Shown here piece after piece: positions 1-8,292 of a stretch of DNA of 33,955 bases. Source of the DNA: an uncultured Anaerolineae bacterium. GTDB lineage: Bacteria; Chloroflexota; Anaerolineae; J036; Brachytrichaceae. The position numbers and the translations under genes are program-made. The DNA is taken from the NCBI GenBank assembly GCA_937927775.1, contig CALBEF010000117.1:1-33955 (forward strand), read 5' to 3'. Position 1 is the stretch's first letter, and each line of letters begins with the position of its first letter. The notes below the pieces were generated by a model. It was not told the origin of the DNA. It did not search any database and worked only from the letters and a program-made list of their open reading frames with translations.

Positions 1-1110
1 GGGCAGAAAGTTGTCCGGGTTGTAGGGATGTAGCGCGGCTTCCTCGTAGTTCAGATCCGTGCCCCACCCCGGCGCGTCGTCCGGCACGCTGATATAGCCG
101 TTCACCACCTTGAGCGGATGGGTCAGAATGCGCTCGCTCCACGCCTCGTTGAAATCGTCGAAGACCTCATGGATGAAAAAGTTGGGCGTGGCCGTGTTGA
201 GATGCGCGCACGAGATGGTGCAGAGCGGGCCTTGCGCGCTGTGCGGAGCTGTCACTGCGCCGGCGGCAAACGCCATGCCACACACCTGTTTGGCCGCCGT
301 CATGCCCAGGAATTGCGGCTCGAGCTGGATGATGTGAACGGCGCGGTGCGCCAGCAGCTCGGCGAACTGCTCGCGGCAGTAGTAATCTTCGCCGCAGGCC
401 ACCGGCACCGGGCTGCGCCGGGCCACTTCGACCGTCGCCGAGACAAGCTGCGGCGGCGTCGGCGCCTCGAACCACGTGGGGTTGTATTTCGCCATCGCGT
501 CGGCGAACTGCAACGCCGTGTGCACGCTGAAGCGGTTGTGGCCCTCGATCAGGATATCCACATCCGGCCCGACCGCGTCGCGCACAGCAGCGATGATGTC
601 GAGCGCCAGGCCGAAATCGGGGCGATCCACCGCGCGCCAGGCTGCGCCGAAGGGGTCGAACTTCAGGGCTGTGTAACCGCGCGCGACCACGTCTTTGGCC
701 TTCTCATGGAAACTCTCCGGCGTGCGCGGCCCGCGATACCACCCGTTGGCATAGGCGCGCAACTGATTGTGACAGCGCCCGCCCAGTAACTTGTACACCG
801 GCTGGCCCGTAACCTTGCCCATGATGTCCCAGCAGGCATACTCAATCGCAGCCAGCGCCGCGCCCTGAATCTGCCCGCCATCGGAATACACATCGCGGAA
901 CAGGCGCAATGCGTGCGCCTCGACATCGAACGGGTCCTGGCCGATGACGAATCGCTTCAGCTCGTGAATGGCCGCCTCGACCGTGCGGGCAAAGCCGTTC
1001 AACGTCCCCTCGCCGATGCCGTGCACCCCCTCGTCGGTGTCCACACGGGCAAACAGCCAGTTCTTCCACGGATTGCCCACGATATACGTTTGCACCTGCG
1101 TGATCTTCAT
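1..1110 (-). CDS. Enolase-superfamily sugar-acid dehydratase (galactonate dehydratase / mandelate racemase type), C-terminus cut by window edge
   Basis: Translating the minus strand from the ATG at 1110 gives 370 uninterrupted codons to the window edge, so only the last few residues should be missing. The N-terminal capping domain (about 1-115) is followed by the barrel. Likely metal ligands are E189 (in the motif IEGHNRF), E215 (WFEAP) and E241 (CGEDYY). H191 and H290 (TAPHSAQ) fit the acid/base histidines of the galactonate dehydratase group, where D-x-H precedes the second Glu ligand; here the first ligand is Glu instead of Asp. Such enzymes abstract the proton alpha to a carboxylate and dehydrate an aldonic or uronic acid to a 2-keto-3-deoxy acid in the cytoplasm. 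The gene is the last visible cistron of a transporter operon, 26 bases after the permease stop, with a purine-rich ribosome binding site. Substrate is not determinable from sequence; a KDPG-aldolase-family gene at 12172 could act downstream. Confidence 0.88.
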   Translation of the reverse strand, partial: MKITQVQTYIVGNPWKNWLFARVDTDEGVHGIGEGTLNGFARTVEAAIHELKRFVIGQDPFDVEAHALRLFRDVYSDGGQIQGAALAAIEYACWDIMGKVTGQPVYKLLGGRCHNQLRAYANGWYRGPRTPESFHEKAKDVVARGYTALKFDPFGAAWRAVDRPDFGLALDIIAAVRDAVGPDVDILIEGHNRFSVHTALQFADAMAKYNPTWFEAPTPPQLVSATVEVARRSPVPVACGEDYYCREQFAELLAHRAVHIIQLEPQFLGMTAAKQVCGMAFAAGAVTAPHSAQGPLCTISCAHLNTATPNFFIHEVFDDFNEAWSERILTHPLKVVNGYISVPDDAPGWGTDLNYEEAALHPYNPDNFLP

Positions 1111-1111
1111 C

Positions 1112-1139
1112 TTCTTCCTTCCTTCTTCCTTATTCCTTA
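1112..1139 (-). repeat. Purine-rich heptad array between permease stop and dehydratase start
   Basis: On the minus strand the junction reads as four 7-base units: TAAGGAA, TAAGGAA, GAAGGAA and GGAAGAA. The first unit contains the TAA stop of the upstream permease and the last sits one base before the dehydratase ATG. The array therefore contains the likely Shine-Dalgarno sequence. Unit number could in principle change by slippage and alter start-site spacing; that is inference. Confidence 0.6.
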
Positions 1140-1982
1140 CCCTTGCTGCCCGCGAACAAGCGCGCGCTGGATGTCGTTCGCCAGCAGATAAAACGCGAAG
1201 ACGGCCAGGGTGATCGTCAGGCCGGGGGCGACTGCGTACCACCAGGCCACGCCGATGTAACGCTGCGCTTCCTGCAACATGCGGCCCCAACTGGGATCGG
1301 GCGGTTGCGTGCCCAGGCCGAGGTAGCTGAGGCCGGCCTCGCCCAGCATCGCGCCGGCCAGGTTGATCGAGGCGGCCACCAGAATCGGCGTGATCTGGTT
1401 GGGCAGAATGTGCTTGAAAATGGCGCGCGCCGCAGAAGCGCCCAGGGCGCGCGCGGCCAGCACATACTCCATCTCGCGGCCCACCAGAAACGCGCTGCGC
1501 GTCACACGGGCGATGACCGGCGCACCCATGATCCCCAGCGCAAGCGCCGTGTTGAGCAATCCCACGCCCCACACAGCCACGATCAGCAAAGCGATCACGA
1601 TGCCGGGCAACGCAAGCAGAGCGTCCATCAGGCGCATCAGGGCGTCATCGAGCCAGCCGCCGAAATAGCCGGTCAGCATACCGATCAGCGCGCCCGACAA
1701 AACGCTGAGCGTCATGGCGCCCGCGCCGACGGCCAGCGAGATACGACCGCCGGCCATCAGCCGGCTGAAGATGTCGCGGCCAAATTCATCGGTGCCGGCC
1801 AGATGCGCCCACGAAGGGGGTTGCAGACGGGCCGGCACGTTCATCTCATTCGGCGGGTAGGGCGCGGCCAGCCAGCCCCACAGCGTGATCGCCAGCAAAG
1901 CGCCCGTCAACCACCAGCCGGGGCCGGCCAGGGGACGCCCGGCGCGCGCAGGCGCTGGGGCCGGGCGAAAGGCGTCATTCAT
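1137..1982 (-). CDS. ABC importer permease, DppC/OppC family
   Basis: This 281-residue inner-membrane protein is a permease of the peptide/nickel (PepT) ABC importer class. A short cytoplasmic N-terminus rich in Pro/Ala/Arg (1-20) leads into a first membrane span at about 22-42. The family motif follows (AHLAGTDEFGRDIFSRLMAGGR, about residues 60-80, typical of the DppC/OppC N-terminal region), then four to five more hydrophobic segments. The EAA-type cytoplasmic loop that contacts the ATPase lies around AARALGASAARAIFKHILPN. Length and architecture match the family. Its ATG overlaps the end of the DppB-like gene by 8 bases, indicating translational coupling. No ATPase gene is visible; it may lie beyond the left edge or be shared. 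Confidence 0.93.
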   Translation of the reverse strand: MNDAFRPAPAPARAGRPLAGPGWWLTGALLAITLWGWLAAPYPPNEMNVPARLQPPSWAHLAGTDEFGRDIFSRLMAGGRISLAVGAGAMTLSVLSGALIGMLTGYFGGWLDDALMRLMDALLALPGIVIALLIVAVWGVGLLNTALALGIMGAPVIARVTRSAFLVGREMEYVLAARALGASAARAIFKHILPNQITPILVAASINLAGAMLGEAGLSYLGLGTQPPDPSWGRMLQEAQRYIGVAWWYAVAPGLTITLAVFAFYLLANDIQRALVRGQQG

Positions 1983-2940
1983 CGCGCAGACTCCCGCCGG
2001 GCCGCACGCGCGGATCGATCACGCGATACAACAGATCAACCGCAAAGTTGAGGACAACCACCACGACAGCAATATACAGCGCCAGCCCCTGAATGAGCGG
2101 AAAGTCGCGGTAGCCGACCGCCGTGACCAGCAACAGGCCGATGCCGGGCAACGCGAACACCGTCTCAATGATGACCGCGCCGGCCACGATGTCAGCAAAG
2201 ATCACGCCCAGCACCGTCGTCACCGGCATCAGCGCATTGCGCAGCGCATGGCGATAGACCGCGCGGCGAAAAGACAGCCCTTTGCTCAGCGCGGCGCGCA
2301 TATAGTTCTGGCGCAATTGATCCACCAGTCCGCCGCGCACATAGCGCGCCACAATGGCGATCCCCGGCAGCGCGATGGCAATCGCCGGCAGCGTCAGCGC
2401 GCGCAAAGAGGCCGCCGCGTCGCGCTGCCAGTTCACCGTTTCGCCCAGCGGAATCCAGCGCAGCGCCACGCCAAACAGCATCATCAACAGCAGGGCAGCC
2501 CAGAACGAGGGGACGGCCATGCCCAGTTGACTGAGATAAGAGAAGGATAGCTCGACCAGCCGGCTGCGCGCCAGCGCCAGCAGCACGCCGAGCGGGATGG
2601 AGACGGCGATGACCAGCGCGATCGACAACAGCGCCAGCGGCACACTCACCGCCAGACGGTCAACAATCATTGTTGCCACCGGCTGGTTGAAGCGCAGCGA
2701 AACGCCCAGATCGCCGCGCAGCGCCCCGAACAGCCAGCCGGCAAACTGATCGGGCAGCGGGCGATCCGTGCCCAGCCGGCTGCGCAGCGCCGCCAACTGT
2801 GACTCGTCGGCCTCGGTGCCCAGAACAATCAGCGCCGGGTCGCCGGGGATGACGCGAAAAATGAAAAAGATCATCACCACGACCAGCAGCGTGGTGATGA
2901 TCATCGAGCCGAGCCGTCGAATCAGATAGCTTGCGCTCAC
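1975..2940 (-). CDS. ABC importer permease, DppB/OppB family
   Basis: This 321-residue protein begins with the family's characteristic N-terminal span (YLIRRLGSMIITTLLVVVMI) and the conserved FRVIPGDPA motif just after it. A periplasmic stretch resembling LRSRLGTDRPLPDQF and five further hydrophobic segments follow. The EAA loop is near MRAALSKGLSFRRAVYRHAL. It would form the heterodimeric channel with the DppC-like product encoded next. It lies 26 bases downstream of the binding-protein gene and overlaps the following permease gene by 8 bases, so the three are almost certainly one transcript. The class is named for peptide import, but many members carry oligosaccharides, opines or sugar acids. 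The enolase-superfamily enzyme in the same operon makes a sugar-acid or glycoside substrate plausible (inference). Confidence 0.94.
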   Translation of the reverse strand: MSASYLIRRLGSMIITTLLVVVMIFFIFRVIPGDPALIVLGTEADESQLAALRSRLGTDRPLPDQFAGWLFGALRGDLGVSLRFNQPVATMIVDRLAVSVPLALLSIALVIAVSIPLGVLLALARSRLVELSFSYLSQLGMAVPSFWAALLLMMLFGVALRWIPLGETVNWQRDAAASLRALTLPAIAIALPGIAIVARYVRGGLVDQLRQNYMRAALSKGLSFRRAVYRHALRNALMPVTTVLGVIFADIVAGAVIIETVFALPGIGLLLVTAVGYRDFPLIQGLALYIAVVVVVLNFAVDLLYRVIDPRVRPGGSLRDE

Positions 2941-2966
2941 GCAGCGGCTGCCTCAGCCGGAAAGTG

Positions 2967-4541
2967 TCAACGGGTTAGCCGCAGGCGGGACAAATCATGG
3001 AAGAAGATGGGATACGGCGTGTAGCCTTCGACCTGCGGCTTCATCGCCCAGTTGAATTGATAGTCCAGCAGGAATACCGCCGGCACATCTTCCGCCAGCA
3101 CTTTCTGCGCCTGTTTGTAGCGTTCGACCTGTGTCGCGGGGTCGGTGGCGCGCACGGCCTGTTCGATCAATTGATCGTAGGCCGGGTTGTTGTAGTTGAT
3201 GAAGTTGCGGCGGAAAGTCGAGACATAGCGCACCAGCACAGCCTGCGGATCCAGCTTGCCGGTGAAGTCAATCAACGTCGTCTCGAATTCGCGGTTGGTG
3301 TAGATGCGCTCCAGCCACACGCCCCACTCCACCGTTTCGATGGTGACATCAATTCCGACTTTGGCAAGCTGGTCGGCGACGATTTGCGCCGTGCGACCAT
3401 ACAAATCGGCGTGCGAGGAAACAGAGAGGGTGGTGGTGAAACCGTTCGGATAGCCGATCTCGGCCAGCAGCGCCTTGGCCTTGTCCGGGTCATAGGGGTA
3501 GGTGTCCTGCAGGCCATCCTGATAGAAACGCGCCATGACCGGGCTCATGTTCGTGCCGAGCTTGACGGCGTAACCGTCGAACACGGCCTGGATGATGGCA
3601 TCCTTGTCGATCGCATGGGCGATCGCCTGGCGCGCCTTCGGGGTGTCGAAAGGCGGGCGGGTGTGATTCATCGCCAGGATGAAGACCGAGTTGGCCGGGT
3701 GACTGACCACCTTGAAAGCACTACCCAGCGTCGGCAACTGCTCCGCCGAGACGCCCGTGAAATCAATCGCGCCGGATTGCAACTGCAACAGGGCGGTCTG
3801 GTCGTCCTTGATGATGCGGAACTCGACCTGGTCGATCATGTCGCGCGTGTCCTGCCAGTAATCGGCGAACTTCTCCAGGACAATACGCTGCTGCGGCTCG
3901 TAGGACACAAAGCGATACGGGCCTGTGCCGATCGGCGCCTTGTCGTGCTGGCCGTCGTTGGCCGCCGGCAGGACGGACAGCGTAGCCAGCAGATTGATGA
4001 ACGAGGCGTTGACCTGCTTTAACGTGATGACACACGTGGCGGCGTCCGGGGTGGCAATGCTTTCCACATCGGCGAGGCTGCCGGTGAGGGGCTTGCCTTC
4101 GGGGCTGCCCTTGCCCATCAGCCGGTCGAAGCTGTATTGCACATCGGCGGCGGTGACGGGCTTGCCGTCATGGAAGCGCGCGCCGGCGCGCAGCTTGAAC
4201 GTGTAGGCGAGGCCATCCGGGCTGACGGTGTACGACTCGGCCAGGCCGGGGACGACATCGCCATCCGGGGCCGGCTTGACCAGTCCCTCGAACACATTCA
4301 ACATGATCTGTTGCGTCAGCGATGCCGCCGAGAGGTGCGGGTCGAGGTTGTCGGGGTCGGTCGTGGTGCGCAGCACCAGACGAGTCGGCTCGGCCGGCGC
4401 GGGGGTGTCCATAGGCGCCGCCGGCTGGACAGATGAATCGGGCGTCGGCAAGGCGCGCGGCGCAGCGCAGGCGCCCATCAACAACGCCACAACGGAGGTC
4501 AGGAGCAGCGCCTTCCCAACTTGCGAGTGAGTCACATTCAT
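2967..4541 (-). CDS. Extracellular solute-binding lipoprotein, family 5 (DppA/OppA type)
   Basis: The 524-residue product starts with a signal peptide ending in a lipobox (LMGAC, lipidated Cys25). A Pro/Ala/Thr-rich tether (about 26-50) follows, then a family 5 binding domain. Recognisable family stretches include NLDPHLSAASLTQQIMLNVFEGL near the start of the mature domain, ADVQYSFDRL, PIGTGPYRF and KDQTALLQLQSGAIDF. It delivers substrate to the two permeases encoded directly downstream. The ribosome binding site AGGTGG lies about 9 bases before the ATG. It is the first gene of the minus-strand operon running off the left edge and is transcribed away from a histidine kinase gene across only 73 bases, so the kinase could regulate it. 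Substrate cannot be read from sequence. Confidence 0.93.
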   Translation of the reverse strand: MNVTHSQVGKALLLTSVVALLMGACAAPRALPTPDSSVQPAAPMDTPAPAEPTRLVLRTTTDPDNLDPHLSAASLTQQIMLNVFEGLVKPAPDGDVVPGLAESYTVSPDGLAYTFKLRAGARFHDGKPVTAADVQYSFDRLMGKGSPEGKPLTGSLADVESIATPDAATCVITLKQVNASFINLLATLSVLPAANDGQHDKAPIGTGPYRFVSYEPQQRIVLEKFADYWQDTRDMIDQVEFRIIKDDQTALLQLQSGAIDFTGVSAEQLPTLGSAFKVVSHPANSVFILAMNHTRPPFDTPKARQAIAHAIDKDAIIQAVFDGYAVKLGTNMSPVMARFYQDGLQDTYPYDPDKAKALLAEIGYPNGFTTTLSVSSHADLYGRTAQIVADQLAKVGIDVTIETVEWGVWLERIYTNREFETTLIDFTGKLDPQAVLVRYVSTFRRNFINYNNPAYDQLIEQAVRATDPATQVERYKQAQKVLAEDVPAVFLLDYQFNWAMKPQVEGYTPYPIFFHDLSRLRLTR

Positions 4542-4573
4542 AGCATCAAACCACCTGTTTAAGTAGAGTCGAA

Positions 4574-4579
4574 ACTATA
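4574..4579 (-). promoter_or_regulatory. Candidate -10 element for the binding-protein operon in a 73-base divergent intergenic region
   Basis: The minus strand carries TATAGT about 32 bases upstream of the ATG at 4541, in the only gap between divergent genes. No good -35 hexamer is seen at the expected spacing, so this is tentative. The same gap must also serve the plus-strand kinase gene starting at 4615. Confidence 0.35.
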
Positions 4580-4614
4580 CTACGCGCGGAATGCTAAGCA
4601 GAGTTTAAGCGACT

Positions 4615-6807
4615 ATGTTCGACGCAAAGCGTCCCGAAGCGCAGCAGTTGCTATCCCTCGACTGGATCGCCGGCAGCCAATGCGCGCTGAGCGCCGGCCT
4701 GGCCGTGACAGCGCACTGGTGGGCGGCGCGCGACATGGCGCTGGGCGTGGGGCTTGCGCTGGCGCTGTGTCTGCAATCCGCCGCAGGATGGATTCTTTCA
4801 CGACGGCATGCGACGCTGGGCGCCTGGGCGCTGATTGCCGGCGCGGCAGCCTGGATCACCGGCTGCGCGGCGGCGCTGGAACAGCCGGCGCTCAACATCC
4901 TGCTGGCCGTGCCGGTCAGCGCGGCGGTCTCACTGCTGGGCAGACGCGCCAGCGCGGTTGCGCTGGCCGTCTGCGCGGGCATCGCACTGGCGCAGGCCGA
5001 ATCGGCCTGGCCGGCCGGCCTGACTGTTGCGCTGCTCGGCGCGATCTGGCTGCTGGCGATCGGTCTTGACCACGCGGGGCGACAGATGCGCGAGCAGGGC
5101 AATGCGCTGTACAAGGAAGCCACGCGCATCATTGCCGCCGCGCAGGAACAGGAAGCCGAATTGCGATTCGCGCTGGAGGATGTGGCACGCGCCAACGCGC
5201 AACTGGCAAGACTAAACGCGCTCACGCAGGGCCTGCGCCAGGCGGCGGAAGAAGCGCGCGCGGAGAAGCAACAATTCGCCGCCCATGTCAGCCATGAGAT
5301 GCGCGCGCCGCTCAACATCGTCCTCGGCTTCAGCAACATGATCCTGGAATCGCCGGAGGCGCAGGACGGCGCGCTTCCGCCCACCCTGCGCGCCGACCTG
5401 ACGGTGATCCAGCGCAACGCCGCGCAATTGTCCAGCCTGATCGACGACGTGCTCGACCTGAGCCAGATCGAAGCCGGCCATCTGGCGCTCAACCGCGCCT
5501 ACACAGGGCTGGATGAAATTATTCATAGCGTTGTCGACCTGATGCGCGGACTGTTCGAGTCCAGAGGGCTGGCGCTGGGCGTAGAAATCGAGGCGGGGCT
5601 GCCGGCCGTGTATTGCGACGCCGTGCGCATCCGCGAAGTGCTGGTGAACCTCGTCAACAACGCCTGGCGCTTCACCGAACAGGGCGGCGCAACGATCCGC
5701 GCGCAACAGACCGCCGAGCGGGTGCGCGTCAGCGTGAGCGACACCGGCCCGGGCATTGCGCCGGAAAAGGCGGCGCGCCTGTTCAAACCCTTCCAACAGG
5801 CCGATGGCAGCATTCGGCAAAGATACGGCGGCACGGGGCTGGGCCTGGCCATCAGCAGGCAACTGATTGAGTTGCACGGCGGCCAAATCGGCGTGGAAAG
5901 CAATGACGGCACAGGGGCGACCTTTTACTTCGAGCTGCCGATTCACCCGCTGCGCGACGCGCAATACAGCTTCCACGTCGGCCTGTATGAGGGATGGGAT
6001 TTCCAACAGCGCACACGACCAGCGGCCATGTTGCCGCAGCCGGCGCGCCCCAGGGTGCTGGTCGTGGAAAAGGGAGACGCGCTGCAACGCGCCCTGCAGC
6101 GACACCTGGAGGGCGCAGAGATCGCCGGCGCGCCGGATATGGAAATTGCGCGGGCGTCGTTGCAGCAGTCGCCGGCGCAGGCCGTTGTCGTGAACGCGCC
6201 CTCGGCAAACCAGGGGCTGACGGAGGTGATGCAACAACGCTGGCCGCTGGATGCGCCGATTACCATATGCGCTTTCCCTCAACACAGCTTCGACGAACAA
6301 ACCGGCAACACGCGCCGGCTGATGAAGCCGGTCGCGCGGCAAACGCTGGCGCGCGCGTTTGCGGAACTGAACGTGACCGGCGGACGGCTGTTGATTGTGG
6401 ACGATGAGCCGGACGCGCTGCACCTGTTGGAGCGCATGGCCCTTTCAATTCAGCCAGACTTTCGCATCTGGCTGGCCCGCAACGGGGCGGAAGCGGCGCA
6501 GCTCATGCAGCATGAACTGCCCGACGCGATTCTGCTTGACCTGGTGATGCCCGAATCAGACGGCTGGCAATTTCTAAAGGATCGGGAAAAATCAGCCGCG
6601 TGGGCGGCCATACCCGTTGTGGTGATTTCTGCTCAGGACAGCAGCTTCAATCTTCCGCTCACGCCTGCGCTGGCATTCGTGACCGGACAGGGGTTCACGA
6701 CGCAGCACCTGGCGCGGGCGGTGGCCTGGCTCAGCCGGCTGACGCTGCGATCCGCCGCCATTGCTGATCCAGCGCCTGAAGCAGCGTCGCGCGAGACACC
6801 GGCTTGA
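4615..6807 (+). CDS. Membrane hybrid histidine kinase with a degenerate and an intact receiver domain
   Basis: This 730-residue protein has an N-terminal membrane domain of about five to six hydrophobic segments (roughly 18-152) without a large extracellular sensor. A coiled-coil (about 155-222) leads into the HisKA domain with H227 in the motif SHEMRAPLN. A HATPase domain follows with an N-box (LVNNAWRF), DTGPGIAP and GGTGLGLAIS. The first receiver-like domain after it looks inactive: the expected acidic pocket is VVEKGD and the phospho-acceptor strand reads VVVNAPS, with Asn instead of Asp. The last domain is an intact receiver (LLIVDDEPD; acceptor in ILLDLVMPE). The domain order suggests membrane-associated phosphorelay signalling. 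Its 3' end overlaps the convergent gene at 6731-8017 by 77 bases. The start is weakly supported because no clear ribosome binding site is present. Confidence 0.9.
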   Translation: MFDAKRPEAQQLLSLDWIAGSQCALSAGLAVTAHWWAARDMALGVGLALALCLQSAAGWILSRRHATLGAWALIAGAAAWITGCAAALEQPALNILLAVPVSAAVSLLGRRASAVALAVCAGIALAQAESAWPAGLTVALLGAIWLLAIGLDHAGRQMREQGNALYKEATRIIAAAQEQEAELRFALEDVARANAQLARLNALTQGLRQAAEEARAEKQQFAAHVSHEMRAPLNIVLGFSNMILESPEAQDGALPPTLRADLTVIQRNAAQLSSLIDDVLDLSQIEAGHLALNRAYTGLDEIIHSVVDLMRGLFESRGLALGVEIEAGLPAVYCDAVRIREVLVNLVNNAWRFTEQGGATIRAQQTAERVRVSVSDTGPGIAPEKAARLFKPFQQADGSIRQRYGGTGLGLAISRQLIELHGGQIGVESNDGTGATFYFELPIHPLRDAQYSFHVGLYEGWDFQQRTRPAAMLPQPARPRVLVVEKGDALQRALQRHLEGAEIAGAPDMEIARASLQQSPAQAVVVNAPSANQGLTEVMQQRWPLDAPITICAFPQHSFDEQTGNTRRLMKPVARQTLARAFAELNVTGGRLLIVDDEPDALHLLERMALSIQPDFRIWLARNGAEAAQLMQHELPDAILLDLVMPESDGWQFLKDREKSAAWAAIPVVVISAQDSSFNLPLTPALAFVTGQGFTTQHLARAVAWLSRLTLRSAAIADPAPEAASRETPA

Positions 6808-8017
6808 GCAACAAATCATCCGCGCCAAGATGACGCGCCAGGTCTTTCTGCCCCAGAATAGAACACACGATGACCGCCGGCGCCGGCGGATTTTCCGTTG
6901 TCGGGGCAGCCGCGCGACGCAAGCGCGCCAACAGCGACCAGCCATCCTGGCCGGGCATGACCACATCCAGCACAATCAAGGGCGGCTTGTGCGCGTCGGC
7001 CAGCGACAGCGCCTGCGCGCCGTTCCGGGCGCCGAAGAAGGCGTAGCGCGTGCCGGCCAGATAGCGCTGAAAGAGCTGCAACGCATCGGGGTTATCGTCG
7101 ATCACCAGCACGCCGATCGATTGCGCCAGCGGCAGCGCAAGCGCAGCCTGCCACACACCTGCCTCATCGACTTGCACGTTGAGCGCCCCGCCCATCATGC
7201 TGGTCAATCGCTCCAGACGCGCCAGACTGAGCGCCTCTTCATGTGTTGTCGGCCCGGCGTCGCCGGCCTGGGGAGTTGCCTCCAACGCAAAGACAACCCG
7301 CTGCGGCTCCAGATTGGCGCGCGCGACGAGATGGCCGCCGGAGACGCGATGCGCCAGCAGCGTCAACAGGTTCAACAAGCCCTGTCTGGCGATGGCCGCG
7401 CGCAAAGAAACAGACGCCTGCGCAGCCGGGGCCTGCGCAACAGTCACGCGCAACGCTTCGAGCGTTGGGCGAGCAAGATCGAAGACCTGATCGAGCAGCG
7501 CAGCGGGCGAACAGGACTCAATCACCGCCGACCGCTCCAGCCAGTCCAGCTCCTGTTGCCAGGCTTCTTCATCGGCGTCGCCTGTCTGACCGGCGACAGA
7601 TTTGCCGGCGCGCAACGCAGCCAGCAACGGCAACCGTTCGCCAATTCGCCATGCGTCCCACAAATAATCTGCCAGTTCAAGCCGCGCTATCTGCTCTTCG
7701 CGCTGCAACTGCCGCACGCTCAGCCCGATGTCCATGGCGACGCGCTCCTGGGTCAATTGTTGGACATAGCGGCGGCGCAGAATCTGATACAGGCGCCAGT
7801 CATGCGCGCCGGCTGACTCGGCGCCGGGCAGGCGCAGTTGCTCAATCGCGTCAACGACCTTCTGGCGCAGGATCAGGGCCGGGTCCTGCGCCGACTCCAG
7901 GCCCAGCAGAGAAATCAGCGCGCTGGCGCGCAGCGCGCGCGCGTCATACAGGCGCGCCAGGATCGAGCGCATCTGCGCGGCGAACCACTCACGGTCATCA
8001 TTCACTGCTGTGTTCAT
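6731..8017 (-). CDS. Receiver protein with N-terminal HTH-like segment and degenerate kinase ATPase-like domain
   Basis: The 428-residue protein has three recognisable parts. Residues about 80-115 (YVQQLTQERVAMDIGLSVRQ, then LQREE) look like a sigma-region-4-like helix-turn-helix. Residues about 165-300 resemble a worn-down HATPase domain: LLNLLTLLAHRVSGG sits where an N-box would be and MMGGALNVQVDEAGVW where the last strand and G-rich loop would be, but ATP-binding glycines are missing. Residues 301-428 are a standard receiver with DDNPD acidic residues, acceptor D351 (LIVLDVVMP) and the conserved Lys in LLKPVS. A ribosome binding site AAGGA precedes the ATG. It is a plausible partner of the convergent hybrid kinase at 4615, and its divergent position relative to the importer at 8293 makes that operon a candidate target. 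Function beyond phospho-signalling is inference. Confidence 0.8.
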   Translation of the reverse strand: MNTAVNDDREWFAAQMRSILARLYDARALRASALISLLGLESAQDPALILRQKVVDAIEQLRLPGAESAGAHDWRLYQILRRRYVQQLTQERVAMDIGLSVRQLQREEQIARLELADYLWDAWRIGERLPLLAALRAGKSVAGQTGDADEEAWQQELDWLERSAVIESCSPAALLDQVFDLARPTLEALRVTVAQAPAAQASVSLRAAIARQGLLNLLTLLAHRVSGGHLVARANLEPQRVVFALEATPQAGDAGPTTHEEALSLARLERLTSMMGGALNVQVDEAGVWQAALALPLAQSIGVLVIDDNPDALQLFQRYLAGTRYAFFGARNGAQALSLADAHKPPLIVLDVVMPGQDGWSLLARLRRAAAPTTENPPAPAVIVCSILGQKDLARHLGADDLLLKPVSRATLLQALDQQWRRIAASAG

Positions 8018-8292
8018 TCGATTCCTTCAATTGCCGCTTAACCGGTCAGCGGGCGCGTCGTGAGCATGTCGCCCGTGTGTCGTGTCGCGCGGCAGGCCAA
8101 TCGTTAAGATGCATGTGGAATGTCGCCGGCCACTCACAAAGCCAGTCATGCGCCGCGACAATGCGGACTTTATCCGCCAGGAGCGCGCCCGCAGGCTATT
8201 TTAGCCGCAGCCAACCGGCCGGCGCAAAGATTGCCTTCGGACGTGACCACACACCTGTAACCTGTTCAGCAAAGAAAGAAGGAGGAAAGGAC
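8018..8292. other. 275-base divergent intergenic region
   Basis: This gap separates the receiver gene (minus) from the importer operon (plus). It holds a short GCGGA/TCCGC hairpin near 8163-8177 and a strong GGAGG ribosome binding site at 8281-8285. I see no convincing -10/-35 pair and no RNA gene. The reading frame of the downstream gene stays open through this region, but the signal peptide and ribosome binding site place the start at 8293. Confidence 0.4.

Noticed and set aside
7243..8292. An upstream extension of the binding-protein frame at 8293
   Set aside because: The extra 350 codons are antisense to the receiver gene and of low-complexity Arg/Ala composition, while 8293 has a ribosome binding site and a twin-arginine lipoprotein signal.
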